Position numbers and translations under genes: made by a program
DNA from: Dokdonia sp. 4H-3-7-5
Lineage (GTDB): Bacteria > Bacteroidota > Bacteroidia > Flavobacteriales > Flavobacteriaceae
Reading direction: 5' to 3'
Assembly (NCBI RefSeq): GCF_000212355.1
Contig: NC_015496.1
Coordinates: forward strand, 1,612,001-1,676,000
DNA: 64,000 bases
Notes under the pieces: generated by a model
Told to the model about the DNA's origin: nothing
Database searches by the model: none
What the model saw: only the letters and a program-made list of their open reading frames with translations
In this document: piece by piece, positions 19,301 to 27,979 of the stretch
Numbering within the stretch: the stretch's first letter is position 1
Layout: each line of letters opens with the position of its first letter

Positions 19301-19576
19301 ATTATTGAGGTAGAGCTTATTTTTTACTTGGTTTCCAGAGAGGTAGATATCGGGTAATCCATCATTGTTAATATCTCCTACAGCAGTGCCACCACCATTA
19401 TAGAAGTACAAGTAGTCGAGTATATTGAGACTGTCTGTTTCTGTGAGATTGTTTGAAAAAGTGATTCCAGTACTCGTGCTTGTGGGGTTTAAGAATAGCG
19501 CAGGTGCTTTTTGTATTGATTGATTAGTACAAGCAATAAGCAGATAACACAGACCCAATAAAACTCCCCACTTCAT
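16337..19576 (-). CDS. FG-GAP/VCBS repeat and ASPIC/UnbV domain lipoprotein 3
   Basis: A 1079-residue lipoprotein (LLIACTNQ lipobox). It contains many FG-GAP/VCBS blades with the calcium-binding pattern D-x-N/D-x-D-G (DINNDGLPDIY, DFNQDGYPDIY, DFDNDGDLDIV and others), which form a beta-propeller. A central ASPIC/UnbV segment follows (YTARGFQASSEPIVHFGF ... DSLRIIWPD), then more FG-GAP blades. It is paralogous to the next two genes upstream and spaced 3 bp from its neighbour. The role is unknown. Location in a SusC/D operon suggests binding of a surface ligand. Palindrome copies at 17534 (AFAKA) and 18736 (FRES). Confidence 0.9.
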   Translation of the reverse strand: MKWGVLLGLCYLLIACTNQSIQKAPALFLNPTSTSTGITFSNNLTETDSLNILDYLYFYNGGGTAVGDINNDGLPDIYLSGNQVKNKLYLNNGDLTFNDISASAGVEGKSSWSTGAIMFDANSDGLLDIYVRAVVGINDFQGHDELFINNGDETFTERAAEFGLDFQNYGTTAAVLDYDKDGDLDLYILNHAVHTESSFGHADLRLERNEFTGDKLLRNDGNTFTDVSEEMGIYGGINGYGLGISIADFNQDGYPDIYVGNDFHEDDYYYINEGGLRFRESLKEQFPHTSRFSMGNDVADINHDGFPDLMSLDMLPEDENVLKASEGDDNIQTQKLRTERFSYHYQFTRNMLFINQPGYQFQERALSSGVAVTDWSWSALFADFNQDGNQDLFISNGIPKRPNNLDFINFISSGKIQNRLNETRLLDNEALNLMPNGASHNYVYQGSKDLVFTDQSGVWIDKKPTVSGASALADFDNDGDLDIVVNNINQEATIYVNQTDTTATYLKLKFEYSNDNPLGIGTKVFAYQNGTLQYKELYTARGFQASSEPIVHFGFKKNTTVDSLRIIWPDNKQQVFYDIPTNQTLSLSPQNTTTFDYSLLQIKSKPLFTKEAGNLGIDYVHKEDAYIDFNRQQLIPYQISDRGPATAIGDINGDGIEDVYFGSSKFTPSEVYAGGNNAFAKAYSAPLKSLSKTEDVTATILNKEIIVGTAGGDFSEVNEALENYYLKVSDTLTMEMSGIRANTSIIIASDYDNDGDEDLFVGNYAVTGDFGKVPTSFLLKNDEGKFVKDQDNPLGKIGMVTDAVWTDFNNDGAEDLIVIGEWMQPLFYKNEDGILNKKEVLDATLNGLWQSIQPFDMDHDGDMDYLLGNWGTNSKFTTSTAFPMTMYYSDFDNNGQTETVVTTAKDGNYYPIKNLQELGAQLVFLKKKYANNNDFAGDTVSQIFGDRALNTAQRFEVNTLASGYLKNEKGIFTFVPFTGVLQVAPIMDFVVYDFNGDGREEVLAGGNYFGTKPYHGRLDSFSGALIASENKVTLGYELGLDFAQKSIRHLNIITVNNISYLLVTFNNEAAQVYNIQIPD
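17534..17543. repeat. Dispersed palindrome inside FG-GAP gene 3 (copy 1)
   Basis: An exact core within ACGCTTTCGCGAAAGCGT, read on the minus strand as AFAKA between two blades. Confidence 0.9.
18736..18745. repeat. Dispersed palindrome inside FG-GAP gene 3 (copy 2)
   Basis: An exact core within AGCTTTCGCGAAAGCGTA, read on the minus strand as FRES. Confidence 0.9.
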
Positions 19577-19579
19577 GGA

Positions 19580-22500
19580 TTACTTGTTTGCTGTGAAAAT
19601 TCTAGGTTTTCCATCATTGATTGCTGCTACAAGAAATACATTGCCTTGAGCATCCTTAAATGTTTCTAGATGCTTCATTTCTTCGCGCACAAAGAAGCCA
19701 GTATCCGTATAATCCTGCCATTCAAAATTTGCTTTACCGTCTCCTAGTAATACGTGAGCATATCCAGCATCAAGTTGAGAGTATTGAGGTTTGAATTCAA
19801 AATTATTACCTCCCATTAAAATATCAAGATTGCCGTCATTGTTTACATCTGTACACGTGATGCCACAAACACAAGATAGTTGTACTCGGGTAGGTAATGC
19901 TTTGATAGTAAAGTTGCCATTTCCTTCGTTTATAGCAATTATTGTTTCGGCAGTATTAACTTCTTTTACAATAGCGTTGGCTAGGATATCTTCAGAGAAA
20001 AGCTCATCAATAGATCGCTGTGCATAATCTGACGCTTTGAGATTTCTCTTTTTGAGAGAAACTATTTGTGATGTGATTTCGCTCTTTTGGTGTATTGGGA
20101 AGTCTTTGCCACCCTCTGAGAAGGTTGTGATTTGTTCTATCGTACCATTTCCATCAAAGTCTGTGATAAACATTTTAAGCGGGCCATTGCTTCCTGGTTT
20201 GTAATGCACATTTGTTCCATCATTACCGAGTATAAGGTCTAAGTCGCCATCATTGTCCAGATCTGCGCTTTGTATGGCATTCCACCATCCTGCATAAGAT
20301 GATATTCCGGTATCCATAACTTTAATGGACTCGCTTGTGATTTTAAATGCAGTAGGAGTTCCCCAGTCTGATACGGTTATTAATTCTTTGTTGTTGTCAC
20401 CATCAAGATCTAACCATAGGGCATCTGTAACCATTCCAGCAGGATTAAGCTGCTTAGAGAGTAAGTTGTCTTTAGTGAAATTACCCTTCCCATCATTGAT
20501 TAGAATTGCGTGTGGTGGGTCAATACCATAAACACCTGCGACGCTTCTACTACCAATAAATAAATCGATATCTCCATCGCCATCAATATCGTTAGATGCA
20601 ATTACAGATGCACTTTGATATACGGAAGGTAAACTACGTGCGTCTTTAAATGTTCCATTGCCGTTATTTATGTAAAGTCTAGAAATGTAGTAAGCTTCTG
20701 CATCTACTTGACCACCACCTGTTGATACGATGAGATCTAAAAAGCCATCATTATTGACATCTACAAAATTTGCTGCGGTGTCTTCAAATAGCGCAGATTT
20801 TTCAAATGTAATTTTACTCGAAGGCTCTAGATTACCGTTTCCTTTGTGAAGATAGAGCACACTAGTTTGCCCTTTTGCTCCACCTATAAAGATATCGTCA
20901 TTGCCATCATTATCTATATCTCCTATTGCCATTGCAGGACCTTCTTGAGAAAGCTTTTTTGCAATGAGTCCCTCAAAATCAAAGTCATTATAGTTATTTT
21001 CTTTGTGTGCAATGAGTTTCGGATTTGCAATTTCTTTAAGTAACGTAGGCTTTGTAGTAGTTATAGGGATATATGTTTCTGCAGCATCTGTAATTGATAA
21101 CCTAAGTGTTTGGTTTGCTTTTACATTTGTTAAGAATTGTGTTTTGTCATCAGGCCATATAACGCGAAGTGAGTCTATGGTTGTAGAGCTTCCTAGTCCT
21201 ATAGTCATATCATGATCCATAGATGATTGGAATCCGCGAGAAGGTATAAGTTCTTGCAATACAGTAAGGTTATTGTGATATAGCCTTACTGTGGTGCCTA
21301 CGGCAAATTTGTTGTTGTCAGCTCCTTTAAAAGTGAGTTTAATGTAGTTATGATCTTTATCAACCTTTGTGTTGTTGCGGTACACAAAGGAAGGCATATT
21401 TACATTGTTAACCACGATATCTAAGTCACCATCATTATCGAGATCTGCGTGGGCTGCACCATTACTCATACTCGGTGTAGCAAGCCCCCAATCCTTAGAT
21501 TTATTTATAAACGTGATGTCTTTTTGATTATGATACGCATAATTTGCCAGAGGTTTAATAGGCATCTTATTGATAATAGAATCTACAGGATTTGTTTTTC
21601 CAGTAGCTTGGCTACGCATAAGCTTGTCTGCAAAGAAGTCTACAAAGTCAAGATCTGTAAGATCGTGATTAATACCATTAGTGACATAGATGTCACGATA
21701 CCCATCATTATCCATGTCAAACACAAGTCCAGACCAGCTCCAGTCTGTCGCATTAACTCCGCTATGATATGCTGTTTCAGAAAACGTACCATTACCATTA
21801 TTTATCTGTAAGGTATTCTGTATAAATTGTTGGTAGAAATCGTTACGCTGCTTTCTCTTATAAACGTTGTATCCGTCAAATTCCATAACAGACTTAACAC
21901 GTTGCTCATTTTCGGGGAGCATATCGGTGATAAAAATATCTTGTAGGCCATCGTTATTTATATCAGAAATATCAATCCCCATCGCTGAGAGTGATAAGTG
22001 AGACGTCCATTTCTTTATCTCCTCCGTAAACGTTCCATCTTGATTATTAATATACAGGTAGTCACGTTCAAAAAAATCATTTGATATATAAATATCTGGC
22101 CATAAGTCATTATTAATATCTGTGACCATCACTCCTAGACCAAAGCCTATGAGAGATCCATAGATTCCGGACTCTTCACTTACATCTGTAAATACCCCGC
22201 CATCATTACGCATTAATAAATCACCTACGCCTCTAAACTGGCTGCCGACACTTTCCCAGTCTTGAGCACGTTTGTCACGTTGTCCTTTGTTGCCTAAACT
22301 ACTCACAGGAACGTTACTATTATTGAGAATATAGACATCTAGATCTCCATCTTTATCATAGTCAAAAAAGGAAGCTTGGGTTGAAAATCCTGAAGTTGCT
22401 AGGTTATATTCCTTTGCTTTTTCAGTAAAGGTGAGGTCGCCATTGTTTATGTATAAATCATTATCATGACTGTCTTCTTCGAGGTTTCCTGCATTACTTA

Positions 22501-22918
22501 CATAAATATCGAGTAGTCCATCTGCATTTACATCTGCCATTGTTACTCCAGTAGACCACGGCTTGTTGCCCTCAATACCTGCAGATGCTGAAATATCTTC
22601 AAATTTAAAATCTCCTTTATTTAAGAAAAGCTTATTCTTACCCATATTAGCCGTTAGGTAAATATCTGCTAGACCATCATTATTAATGTCACCTATGGCT
22701 ACACCACCGCCATTATAGAAGTTTCGGTACTTAAAAATGTTGAAATCGGTTTCATTTTTAATGCTATTTATAAAATTGATTCCCGTGCTGTCTGAGGACA
22801 TCTCTGTAAATAATGTATCACTCTCCTTCTTTTGGCTTGCACTAGACTGCTCATTACAAGAAAGTAATAATAGAGGAAGGACTATTAATAAAAGCCCATA
22901 TTTTTGTAGTGTTTCCAT
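19580..22918 (-). CDS. FG-GAP/VCBS repeat and ASPIC/UnbV domain lipoprotein 2
   Basis: A 1112-residue lipoprotein (LLLLSCNEQ lipobox). The architecture is the same as in its two neighbours: N-terminal FG-GAP blades (DINNDGLADIY, DYDKDGDLDVY), a middle ASPIC/UnbV region (IPSRGFQSSMDHDMTIGLG ... DSLRVIWPDD), and C-terminal blades (DIDNDGNDDIFIGG, DLDNDGDLDLILG). It is predicted to be surface- or periplasm-facing and calcium-stabilised. Spacing of 3 and 5 bp to its neighbours indicates one transcript. No exact palindrome copy lies in this gene, although it is over 3 kb long. Confidence 0.9.
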   Translation of the reverse strand: METLQKYGLLLIVLPLLLLSCNEQSSASQKKESDTLFTEMSSDSTGINFINSIKNETDFNIFKYRNFYNGGGVAIGDINNDGLADIYLTANMGKNKLFLNKGDFKFEDISASAGIEGNKPWSTGVTMADVNADGLLDIYVSNAGNLEEDSHDNDLYINNGDLTFTEKAKEYNLATSGFSTQASFFDYDKDGDLDVYILNNSNVPVSSLGNKGQRDKRAQDWESVGSQFRGVGDLLMRNDGGVFTDVSEESGIYGSLIGFGLGVMVTDINNDLWPDIYISNDFFERDYLYINNQDGTFTEEIKKWTSHLSLSAMGIDISDINNDGLQDIFITDMLPENEQRVKSVMEFDGYNVYKRKQRNDFYQQFIQNTLQINNGNGTFSETAYHSGVNATDWSWSGLVFDMDNDGYRDIYVTNGINHDLTDLDFVDFFADKLMRSQATGKTNPVDSIINKMPIKPLANYAYHNQKDITFINKSKDWGLATPSMSNGAAHADLDNDGDLDIVVNNVNMPSFVYRNNTKVDKDHNYIKLTFKGADNNKFAVGTTVRLYHNNLTVLQELIPSRGFQSSMDHDMTIGLGSSTTIDSLRVIWPDDKTQFLTNVKANQTLRLSITDAAETYIPITTTKPTLLKEIANPKLIAHKENNYNDFDFEGLIAKKLSQEGPAMAIGDIDNDGNDDIFIGGAKGQTSVLYLHKGNGNLEPSSKITFEKSALFEDTAANFVDVNNDGFLDLIVSTGGGQVDAEAYYISRLYINNGNGTFKDARSLPSVYQSASVIASNDIDGDGDIDLFIGSRSVAGVYGIDPPHAILINDGKGNFTKDNLLSKQLNPAGMVTDALWLDLDGDNNKELITVSDWGTPTAFKITSESIKVMDTGISSYAGWWNAIQSADLDNDGDLDLILGNDGTNVHYKPGSNGPLKMFITDFDGNGTIEQITTFSEGGKDFPIHQKSEITSQIVSLKKRNLKASDYAQRSIDELFSEDILANAIVKEVNTAETIIAINEGNGNFTIKALPTRVQLSCVCGITCTDVNNDGNLDILMGGNNFEFKPQYSQLDAGYAHVLLGDGKANFEWQDYTDTGFFVREEMKHLETFKDAQGNVFLVAAINDGKPRIFTANK

Positions 22919-22923
22919 AAAGT

Positions 22924-25900
22924 TTAGTCGTCTTTTCTTATGAATAATGGGGTGTCATTATTCCTTCCTATGAGATAATAGGTCGTTCCAGAAATGGTAA
23001 TGGTTTGTATACTTCTAGAGGCTCCTAAAATATTAAATTTTGGTTGTTTTTCTATACGGAAGAAGCCCTTTTTATCATTGATAAGTAGAACGCCCTTTGA
23101 TCCATCTAGTCTTCCTATTTGAGTACTTATTTCATAATCATTACCTACTAACAATACATCTTTGTATCCATCGTCATTTATATCATCTACTAGAATATCG
23201 TGTACAGATGAGATTTGAGAAAGTAGGGGTAGCTCATGCGCGCTAAATCTATTGTCTCCATCATTCTCAAAATACATGGAAGCAAGTGTTGTGATAGATT
23301 TTACTTGAGCTTCTTTTAATTTGTCTTCAGGTAGTATTTCTTTAAATCTCGCTTTCGCGAAAGCGTTATAAGACAAATATTTCTTATTAAGTTGAGGTAG
23401 CTGTTTTACGAGTTCATCTTTTGTTGCAATCGTAGTTTCTTCTCCTTGATAATAATATGTTACAATAGGGTCTTGAGTTCCGTTGCTGTCAAAATCTTGA
23501 ATGTATAATTGTAACGATTGATCTGCAGAAGCAGTAAGCCTTGAATTAAGTCCCCAGTTCCCAGCGATGATATCTAAATCTCCATCATTGTCAAAATCTG
23601 CTACTTTCAATGAATTGAACCAACCAGTAGTTTCTTCTAATTCGGTATTATCTTGTTTCGTAAGTTTAGTTCCATCATTAAGAAAAATTACAGGAGACAT
23701 CCAGTGTCCTATAACCACGGCATCTCTATATCCATTGTTATCTATATCTATCCATTGAATATCTCGCACGTTTCCTATATGTTGAAAAGAAGTGCTGTAT
23801 TGTGCAGTAATATCCTTAAAAATACCTTTCCCATTATTCTCAAGAATATATTGGAGGGGGGTAGTGCCAAATTGTTGAGGGATTACGTCACTAGTTATTG
23901 ATACATCGAGATCCCCATCGTTATCGATATCTATGGCTTTTACGGTAGATGCATTTACGGCTATATCTGAGAATGCAGCCTCGTCATAGGTAAAAGATGT
24001 TCCATTATTTATATATAACCGAGGTTGAAGAGGTTTGCCAGATTTTATTTCATTGCCGCCGCTTACTATAATTAAGTCGTTTAAAGAGTCACCATTTACA
24101 TCTGCAATTATAGCGTCAATATCCTCATGTATTTGATGCTCCTTGCTCTTAGGAAGTTTTAGTTCCCTAAACGTACCTAAAGATTTTTGAATATAAGTAG
24201 TGGATTGTTGCTTTTTAGAACCCAGAGCGATTATATCATCGAGTCCATCGTTATTTAAATCTCCTGTGGCAATAGCTTTACCTAGATTAGTAGATGCATA
24301 AGGCACAAGAGGATTTCTACTGAATTCTAGCGTTGCGTTATCTGCATGTTTAAATGGGATAAGGCTATCAGGTATTTGTGTATTTAATGTTTCTTTTCGG
24401 CTAGAAGGAGCCGCAAAAGATGCATTATATGTTAGTGTGATTAGTTGATCTGCTTTTATGTTTTTCAAGGTTTGTAGCTTGCCGTCCGGCCATACAACAG
24501 TGAGCGAATCGATACTCTTGTGTTCTCCCAAACCAATTGATAGTTCTGGTGCTACAGAAGACAAGTAGCCTCTTGTAGTATAGTTTTCAAAATATTGATA
24601 GTCTGTTGAGCTATACACATGAACTTTTGCTCCTATACCGAAGGTATTTTGGGGAGATCCTTTAAAACGAATTTTGAGATAATGCACGTTATCTTTTAAT
24701 TGTTGGGTTTTGTTTTCTAGCAGATATGCTTGTTCATTTACATTGTTTACGATGATGTCTAAGTCACCATCATTGTCTAAATCTGCATAACTGCTTCCAT
24801 TGCTAAAGGAAGAAATGCTCTCTGTCCAAGTTTGTGATGTGTTCTTAAATGTGCCATCACCATTATTTGAGAAGAAATAATTGGACGTTTTCTTTTGTGG
24901 AATTTCTTCTAATAGCGGAAGCTCTTTGTCAGTCATGCGACTGCCTATTCTTTTTTGAATATTTTCATTTGATATAAAATTTATAAAATCCATATCATTT
25001 GTTGCACCCACAATACCATTGGTGATATAGATGTCTTTATCACCATCGTTATCAAAATCTGCAAGTAAGGGAGACCAGCTCCATTCTGTACTTGAAATTC
25101 CACTTAGAAAAGCAGTTTCAGAAAATTCCTCTTTCCCTTGATTAATATGCAAGGTGTTTTGCATGAATTGAGGTTGATATCCTTGACGTAACTGATTTTG
25201 GAAAATAGGAAAATTAAATTCAGTTCCAGATGATTTTAAAGTTTTTAGATCTTCAGGTAGCATATCTACAGATAGAATATCGGTAAGACCATCATTATTG
25301 ACATCTGCAATATCATTACCCATAGAAAAATGGCTAGTGTGTCCTAGTTTCCCTTCTCTAGTGTTTACCTCTTTAAATGTTCTATTCGTCTGATTTATGT
25401 ATAGATAGTCATCTTCAAAAAAATCATTACCTATATAAATGTCAGGATAACCATCATTGTTTATGTCACTTATGGCAATTCCTAGTCCGTAACCTATTCT
25501 TGATGAAAATATATTCGCTTTCGCGGAAACGTCTATAAAGACCCCATCTCGATTTTCCAATAGTTTGTCGCCATTAGTGCTATCTATTTTTGTGCGCTGA
25601 CTTCCACGTCCAAAGTAAGCGTTGGGGTATAATGAATGACCCATGATATAGGCGTCGAGATCACCATCATTATCATAATCAAAAAATGCAGATTGGGTAA
25701 ATAATCCAGATAGATTCAATTGGTATTTTTTTGATTCCTCTTTAAAGGTAAGTTGGCCATTTTTGAGACCTTGATTAACATAAAGAAGATTATGTCCTTT
25801 AAGCTTTAAATGACCTGCTACTTTAGATATGTAGATGTCTAATAGTCCATCATTATTAATGTCTACCGTTGTAACGCCTGTAGTCCAACCAGTATCATTT

Positions 25901-26208
25901 GTTATCCCTGCCCGTTCTGTAATATCTTTAAAAGTAAGATTAGATTGATTATGATATAATCTATCTGGTCCTTGATTAGAAGTGAAATAAATGTCTATTA
26001 ATCCATCATTATCAAAATCTCCTGTTGCTACTCCTGCGCCGTTATTATAGTACAGGTAGCTTAAGATATTTAAATCTGAGTCAGGAGACAATTCATTTTT
26101 GAATGTGATTCCTGAATCTGTTTTAAGTGTAAATCTTACATCTGTTTTTTTGTTCTTACATGAAAATATGAAGAACATTAAAGCTATGAATGTAAAAACA
26201 TGTTTCAA
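22924..26208 (-). CDS. FG-GAP/VCBS repeat and ASPIC/UnbV domain lipoprotein 1
   Basis: A 1094-residue lipoprotein (FFIFSCKNK lipobox), first of the three tandem paralogues after SusD. It has FG-GAP blades with DFDNDGLIDIYF, DINNDGYPDIYIG and DFDNDGDKDIYI, then ASPIC/UnbV (YTTRGYLSSVAPELSIGLG ... DSLTVVWPDG) and further blades. A hairpin at 26237-26269 lies between SusD and this gene, so expression may be stepped down here. An exact palindrome copy at 23353 encodes AFAKA, and a decayed copy (TTTCGCGGAA) lies at 25519. Confidence 0.9.
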   Translation of the reverse strand: MKHVFTFIALMFFIFSCKNKKTDVRFTLKTDSGITFKNELSPDSDLNILSYLYYNNGAGVATGDFDNDGLIDIYFTSNQGPDRLYHNQSNLTFKDITERAGITNDTGWTTGVTTVDINNDGLLDIYISKVAGHLKLKGHNLLYVNQGLKNGQLTFKEESKKYQLNLSGLFTQSAFFDYDNDGDLDAYIMGHSLYPNAYFGRGSQRTKIDSTNGDKLLENRDGVFIDVSAKANIFSSRIGYGLGIAISDINNDGYPDIYIGNDFFEDDYLYINQTNRTFKEVNTREGKLGHTSHFSMGNDIADVNNDGLTDILSVDMLPEDLKTLKSSGTEFNFPIFQNQLRQGYQPQFMQNTLHINQGKEEFSETAFLSGISSTEWSWSPLLADFDNDGDKDIYITNGIVGATNDMDFINFISNENIQKRIGSRMTDKELPLLEEIPQKKTSNYFFSNNGDGTFKNTSQTWTESISSFSNGSSYADLDNDGDLDIIVNNVNEQAYLLENKTQQLKDNVHYLKIRFKGSPQNTFGIGAKVHVYSSTDYQYFENYTTRGYLSSVAPELSIGLGEHKSIDSLTVVWPDGKLQTLKNIKADQLITLTYNASFAAPSSRKETLNTQIPDSLIPFKHADNATLEFSRNPLVPYASTNLGKAIATGDLNNDGLDDIIALGSKKQQSTTYIQKSLGTFRELKLPKSKEHQIHEDIDAIIADVNGDSLNDLIIVSGGNEIKSGKPLQPRLYINNGTSFTYDEAAFSDIAVNASTVKAIDIDNDGDLDVSITSDVIPQQFGTTPLQYILENNGKGIFKDITAQYSTSFQHIGNVRDIQWIDIDNNGYRDAVVIGHWMSPVIFLNDGTKLTKQDNTELEETTGWFNSLKVADFDNDGDLDIIAGNWGLNSRLTASADQSLQLYIQDFDSNGTQDPIVTYYYQGEETTIATKDELVKQLPQLNKKYLSYNAFAKARFKEILPEDKLKEAQVKSITTLASMYFENDGDNRFSAHELPLLSQISSVHDILVDDINDDGYKDVLLVGNDYEISTQIGRLDGSKGVLLINDKKGFFRIEKQPKFNILGASRSIQTITISGTTYYLIGRNNDTPLFIRKDD
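23353..23362. repeat. Dispersed palindrome inside FG-GAP gene 1
   Basis: An exact core within CGCTTTCGCGAAAGCG, read on the minus strand as AFAKA. Confidence 0.9.
25519..25528. repeat. Decayed palindrome copy
   Basis: TTTCGCGGAA within CGCTTTCGCGGAAACG. Two changes break the symmetry, and the minus-strand peptide is VSAKA instead of AFAKA. It looks like a mutated former copy. Confidence 0.55.
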
Positions 26209-26236
26209 GATGATGGACGTCTAAGTTGTGTATATA

Positions 26237-26269
26237 AAAAGAGGGCTAGATATTATCTAACCCTCTTTT
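26237..26269 (-). terminator. Hairpin between SusD and FG-GAP gene 1 (attenuator-like)
   Basis: A 14-bp stem (AAAAGAGGGTTAGA with TCTAGCCCTCTTTT on the minus strand, one G-U pair) with a short loop and a T-rich end. It lies within an otherwise tight operon, so it probably reduces read-through instead of fully ending transcription. Confidence 0.65.
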
Positions 26270-26292
26270 AAGCTAATTAAATTACCAAGAGT

Positions 26293-27963
26293 TTAGTATC
26301 CTGGATTTTGCGTTAAGTTTGGGTTCAAAATTAACTGTGATGCAGGGATCGGAAATTTATTTCTCGTATCATCACCTACATATGCCGGATCTTTAAGTTG
26401 CCAATCTTTGGTAAATTGACCAAATCTTACAAGGTCATTACGTCTCCATAATTCAGCATATAATTCACGACCTCTTTCATCTAGAATATCTTGATCTGTA
26501 ACAGCACCTAATGGAGTGGCATTACGTATTAGACGTAACTCATTGATCATTGCTGTTGCATCTCCGCCAGATCTGTGGATTGCTTCTGCTTTCATCAAGT
26601 GAGCATCAGAATATCTGAATACTATTAAGTGATTTCTATTTCTTCCTTGATCATAAGAAATATTGTACTTAGTTACTCGAATTCCAGTTTTCTCGTTGTT
26701 GTTAATGAGGTTAATATCGCCATTACCATCTGTAAAGTCTCTTGTAAACTCCAGAGGCCCTCCACCATTACGTGCTTCAAGAGCTACGCCAGTATCACCA
26801 TATTGTTGACCTATAAGAAATCCTACTCCAACCGCTGATCCATCTGTAAATCCATCAGGACCTTGATCAGTATTTGCAGGTAAAGGGTGTGTGAGAACAT
26901 CTTCTGTTCCATCCTCACCAGTAAATGGAGTACCCATAGTAGGTACAAATCCTCTTCTTTCTTCTTGACCGCTTCCTGCAACGTTTATATTAGGATCGCC
27001 TTCAAATAGGTCGTAATATTCTGCTAGTGTAGAAAAACCATTCCATCCACCACCACGAACATTAGAGCTATTATAGTGAAGACCATTAAAAACACGAGCT
27101 TCTGTAGCGGCTGTTCCAACTAAAATACTCTCATTGTCAGATTCTGGTCGAAAGATATTAAAGTATCCAGATTCGATTCCATAGTTTTCTCCGGCAATCT
27201 GATCTACTAAGCTTACAACTTGTTGCATGTCTGCATTATCAGGTGAAGTTTCTAAATAGATATGTTTATTCAATAAAACTTTTGCGAGTAAAAATCTCGC
27301 AGCAGCTTTAGTTGGGCGAATGTGAGCAGAAAATTCTCCACTCCCAGCACCCGGTCCTCCAGCAGGAAGAACGTCAATCGCTTCATTCAAGTCAGAAACA
27401 ATTTGGTCTACGGCTTCTTGACCTCTCAAAACTACTACGTCATCAAAAAGTGGAGCAGCAGGATCTCTTACAGGTATTTGAGCAAAATTATCAAGTATTA
27501 CCCACATTCCCATCGCTCTTAAGAATAGTGCATTCCCACGGTCTTCTGCAGTAGCTGCGGTCGTTAGTTCTGATAAAACCTGCGCGGCTTTGAAATGAAT
27601 AGAGTTGAACTCTTGAAAAGTAGCCTCGATATCTCTTTGGTTAACTGGCCAGTTGTGTTGGTGTAATTGTCTCCAAGCACCATTATCCCCCCAGTCAGCT
27701 CCACGTGTAGGTATCAATGCTGCATCAGTAGTAACTTCACTTAAAGCGAAAATATTACTTTGAGTTCCTATTTGACCATAAAGTTGGCCAAACACACCAT
27801 CCAAAAATGAAGCAGGCTCTGTTACTCCGGCAAAACTTGCGTCAGAAATGACAGAGTCGGTTTCTTCTAGTTCGAGATCAGTACATGATGTAATCGTAGC
27901 AGCAATCATGAATGCACCTACCATAAATCGTGTAGTGCGCAATAAATTAATGTTTCGTTTCAT
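26293..27963 (-). CDS. RagB/SusD family nutrient-binding outer-membrane lipoprotein
   Basis: A 556-residue lipoprotein (TSCTDLEL lipobox near residue 27) that forms the lid of a SusC-type channel and captures its ligand at the cell surface. Tetratricopeptide-like helices follow (ALFLRAMGMWVILDNFAQIPVRD, typical SusD region), and the C-terminal part ends with the family pattern HLMKAEAIHRSGGDATAMINELR...ERGRELYAELWRRNDLVRFGQF. It lies 17 bp after susC. The ligand cannot be read from the sequence. An oligosaccharide is likely given the neighbouring GH13, GH65 and LacI genes. Confidence 0.95.
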   Translation of the reverse strand: MKRNINLLRTTRFMVGAFMIAATITSCTDLELEETDSVISDASFAGVTEPASFLDGVFGQLYGQIGTQSNIFALSEVTTDAALIPTRGADWGDNGAWRQLHQHNWPVNQRDIEATFQEFNSIHFKAAQVLSELTTAATAEDRGNALFLRAMGMWVILDNFAQIPVRDPAAPLFDDVVVLRGQEAVDQIVSDLNEAIDVLPAGGPGAGSGEFSAHIRPTKAAARFLLAKVLLNKHIYLETSPDNADMQQVVSLVDQIAGENYGIESGYFNIFRPESDNESILVGTAATEARVFNGLHYNSSNVRGGGWNGFSTLAEYYDLFEGDPNINVAGSGQEERRGFVPTMGTPFTGEDGTEDVLTHPLPANTDQGPDGFTDGSAVGVGFLIGQQYGDTGVALEARNGGGPLEFTRDFTDGNGDINLINNNEKTGIRVTKYNISYDQGRNRNHLIVFRYSDAHLMKAEAIHRSGGDATAMINELRLIRNATPLGAVTDQDILDERGRELYAELWRRNDLVRFGQFTKDWQLKDPAYVGDDTRNKFPIPASQLILNPNLTQNPGY

Positions 27964-27979
27964 AATTCTTTTTTTTTAA

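Noticed and set aside
16337-26208. Repeated DNA in the FG-GAP genes as a possible CRISPR or tandem repeat array
   Set aside because: The repeats encode the DxNxDG blades of a beta-propeller, differ in sequence and keep the reading frame. No CRISPR array or cas gene was seen in the window.
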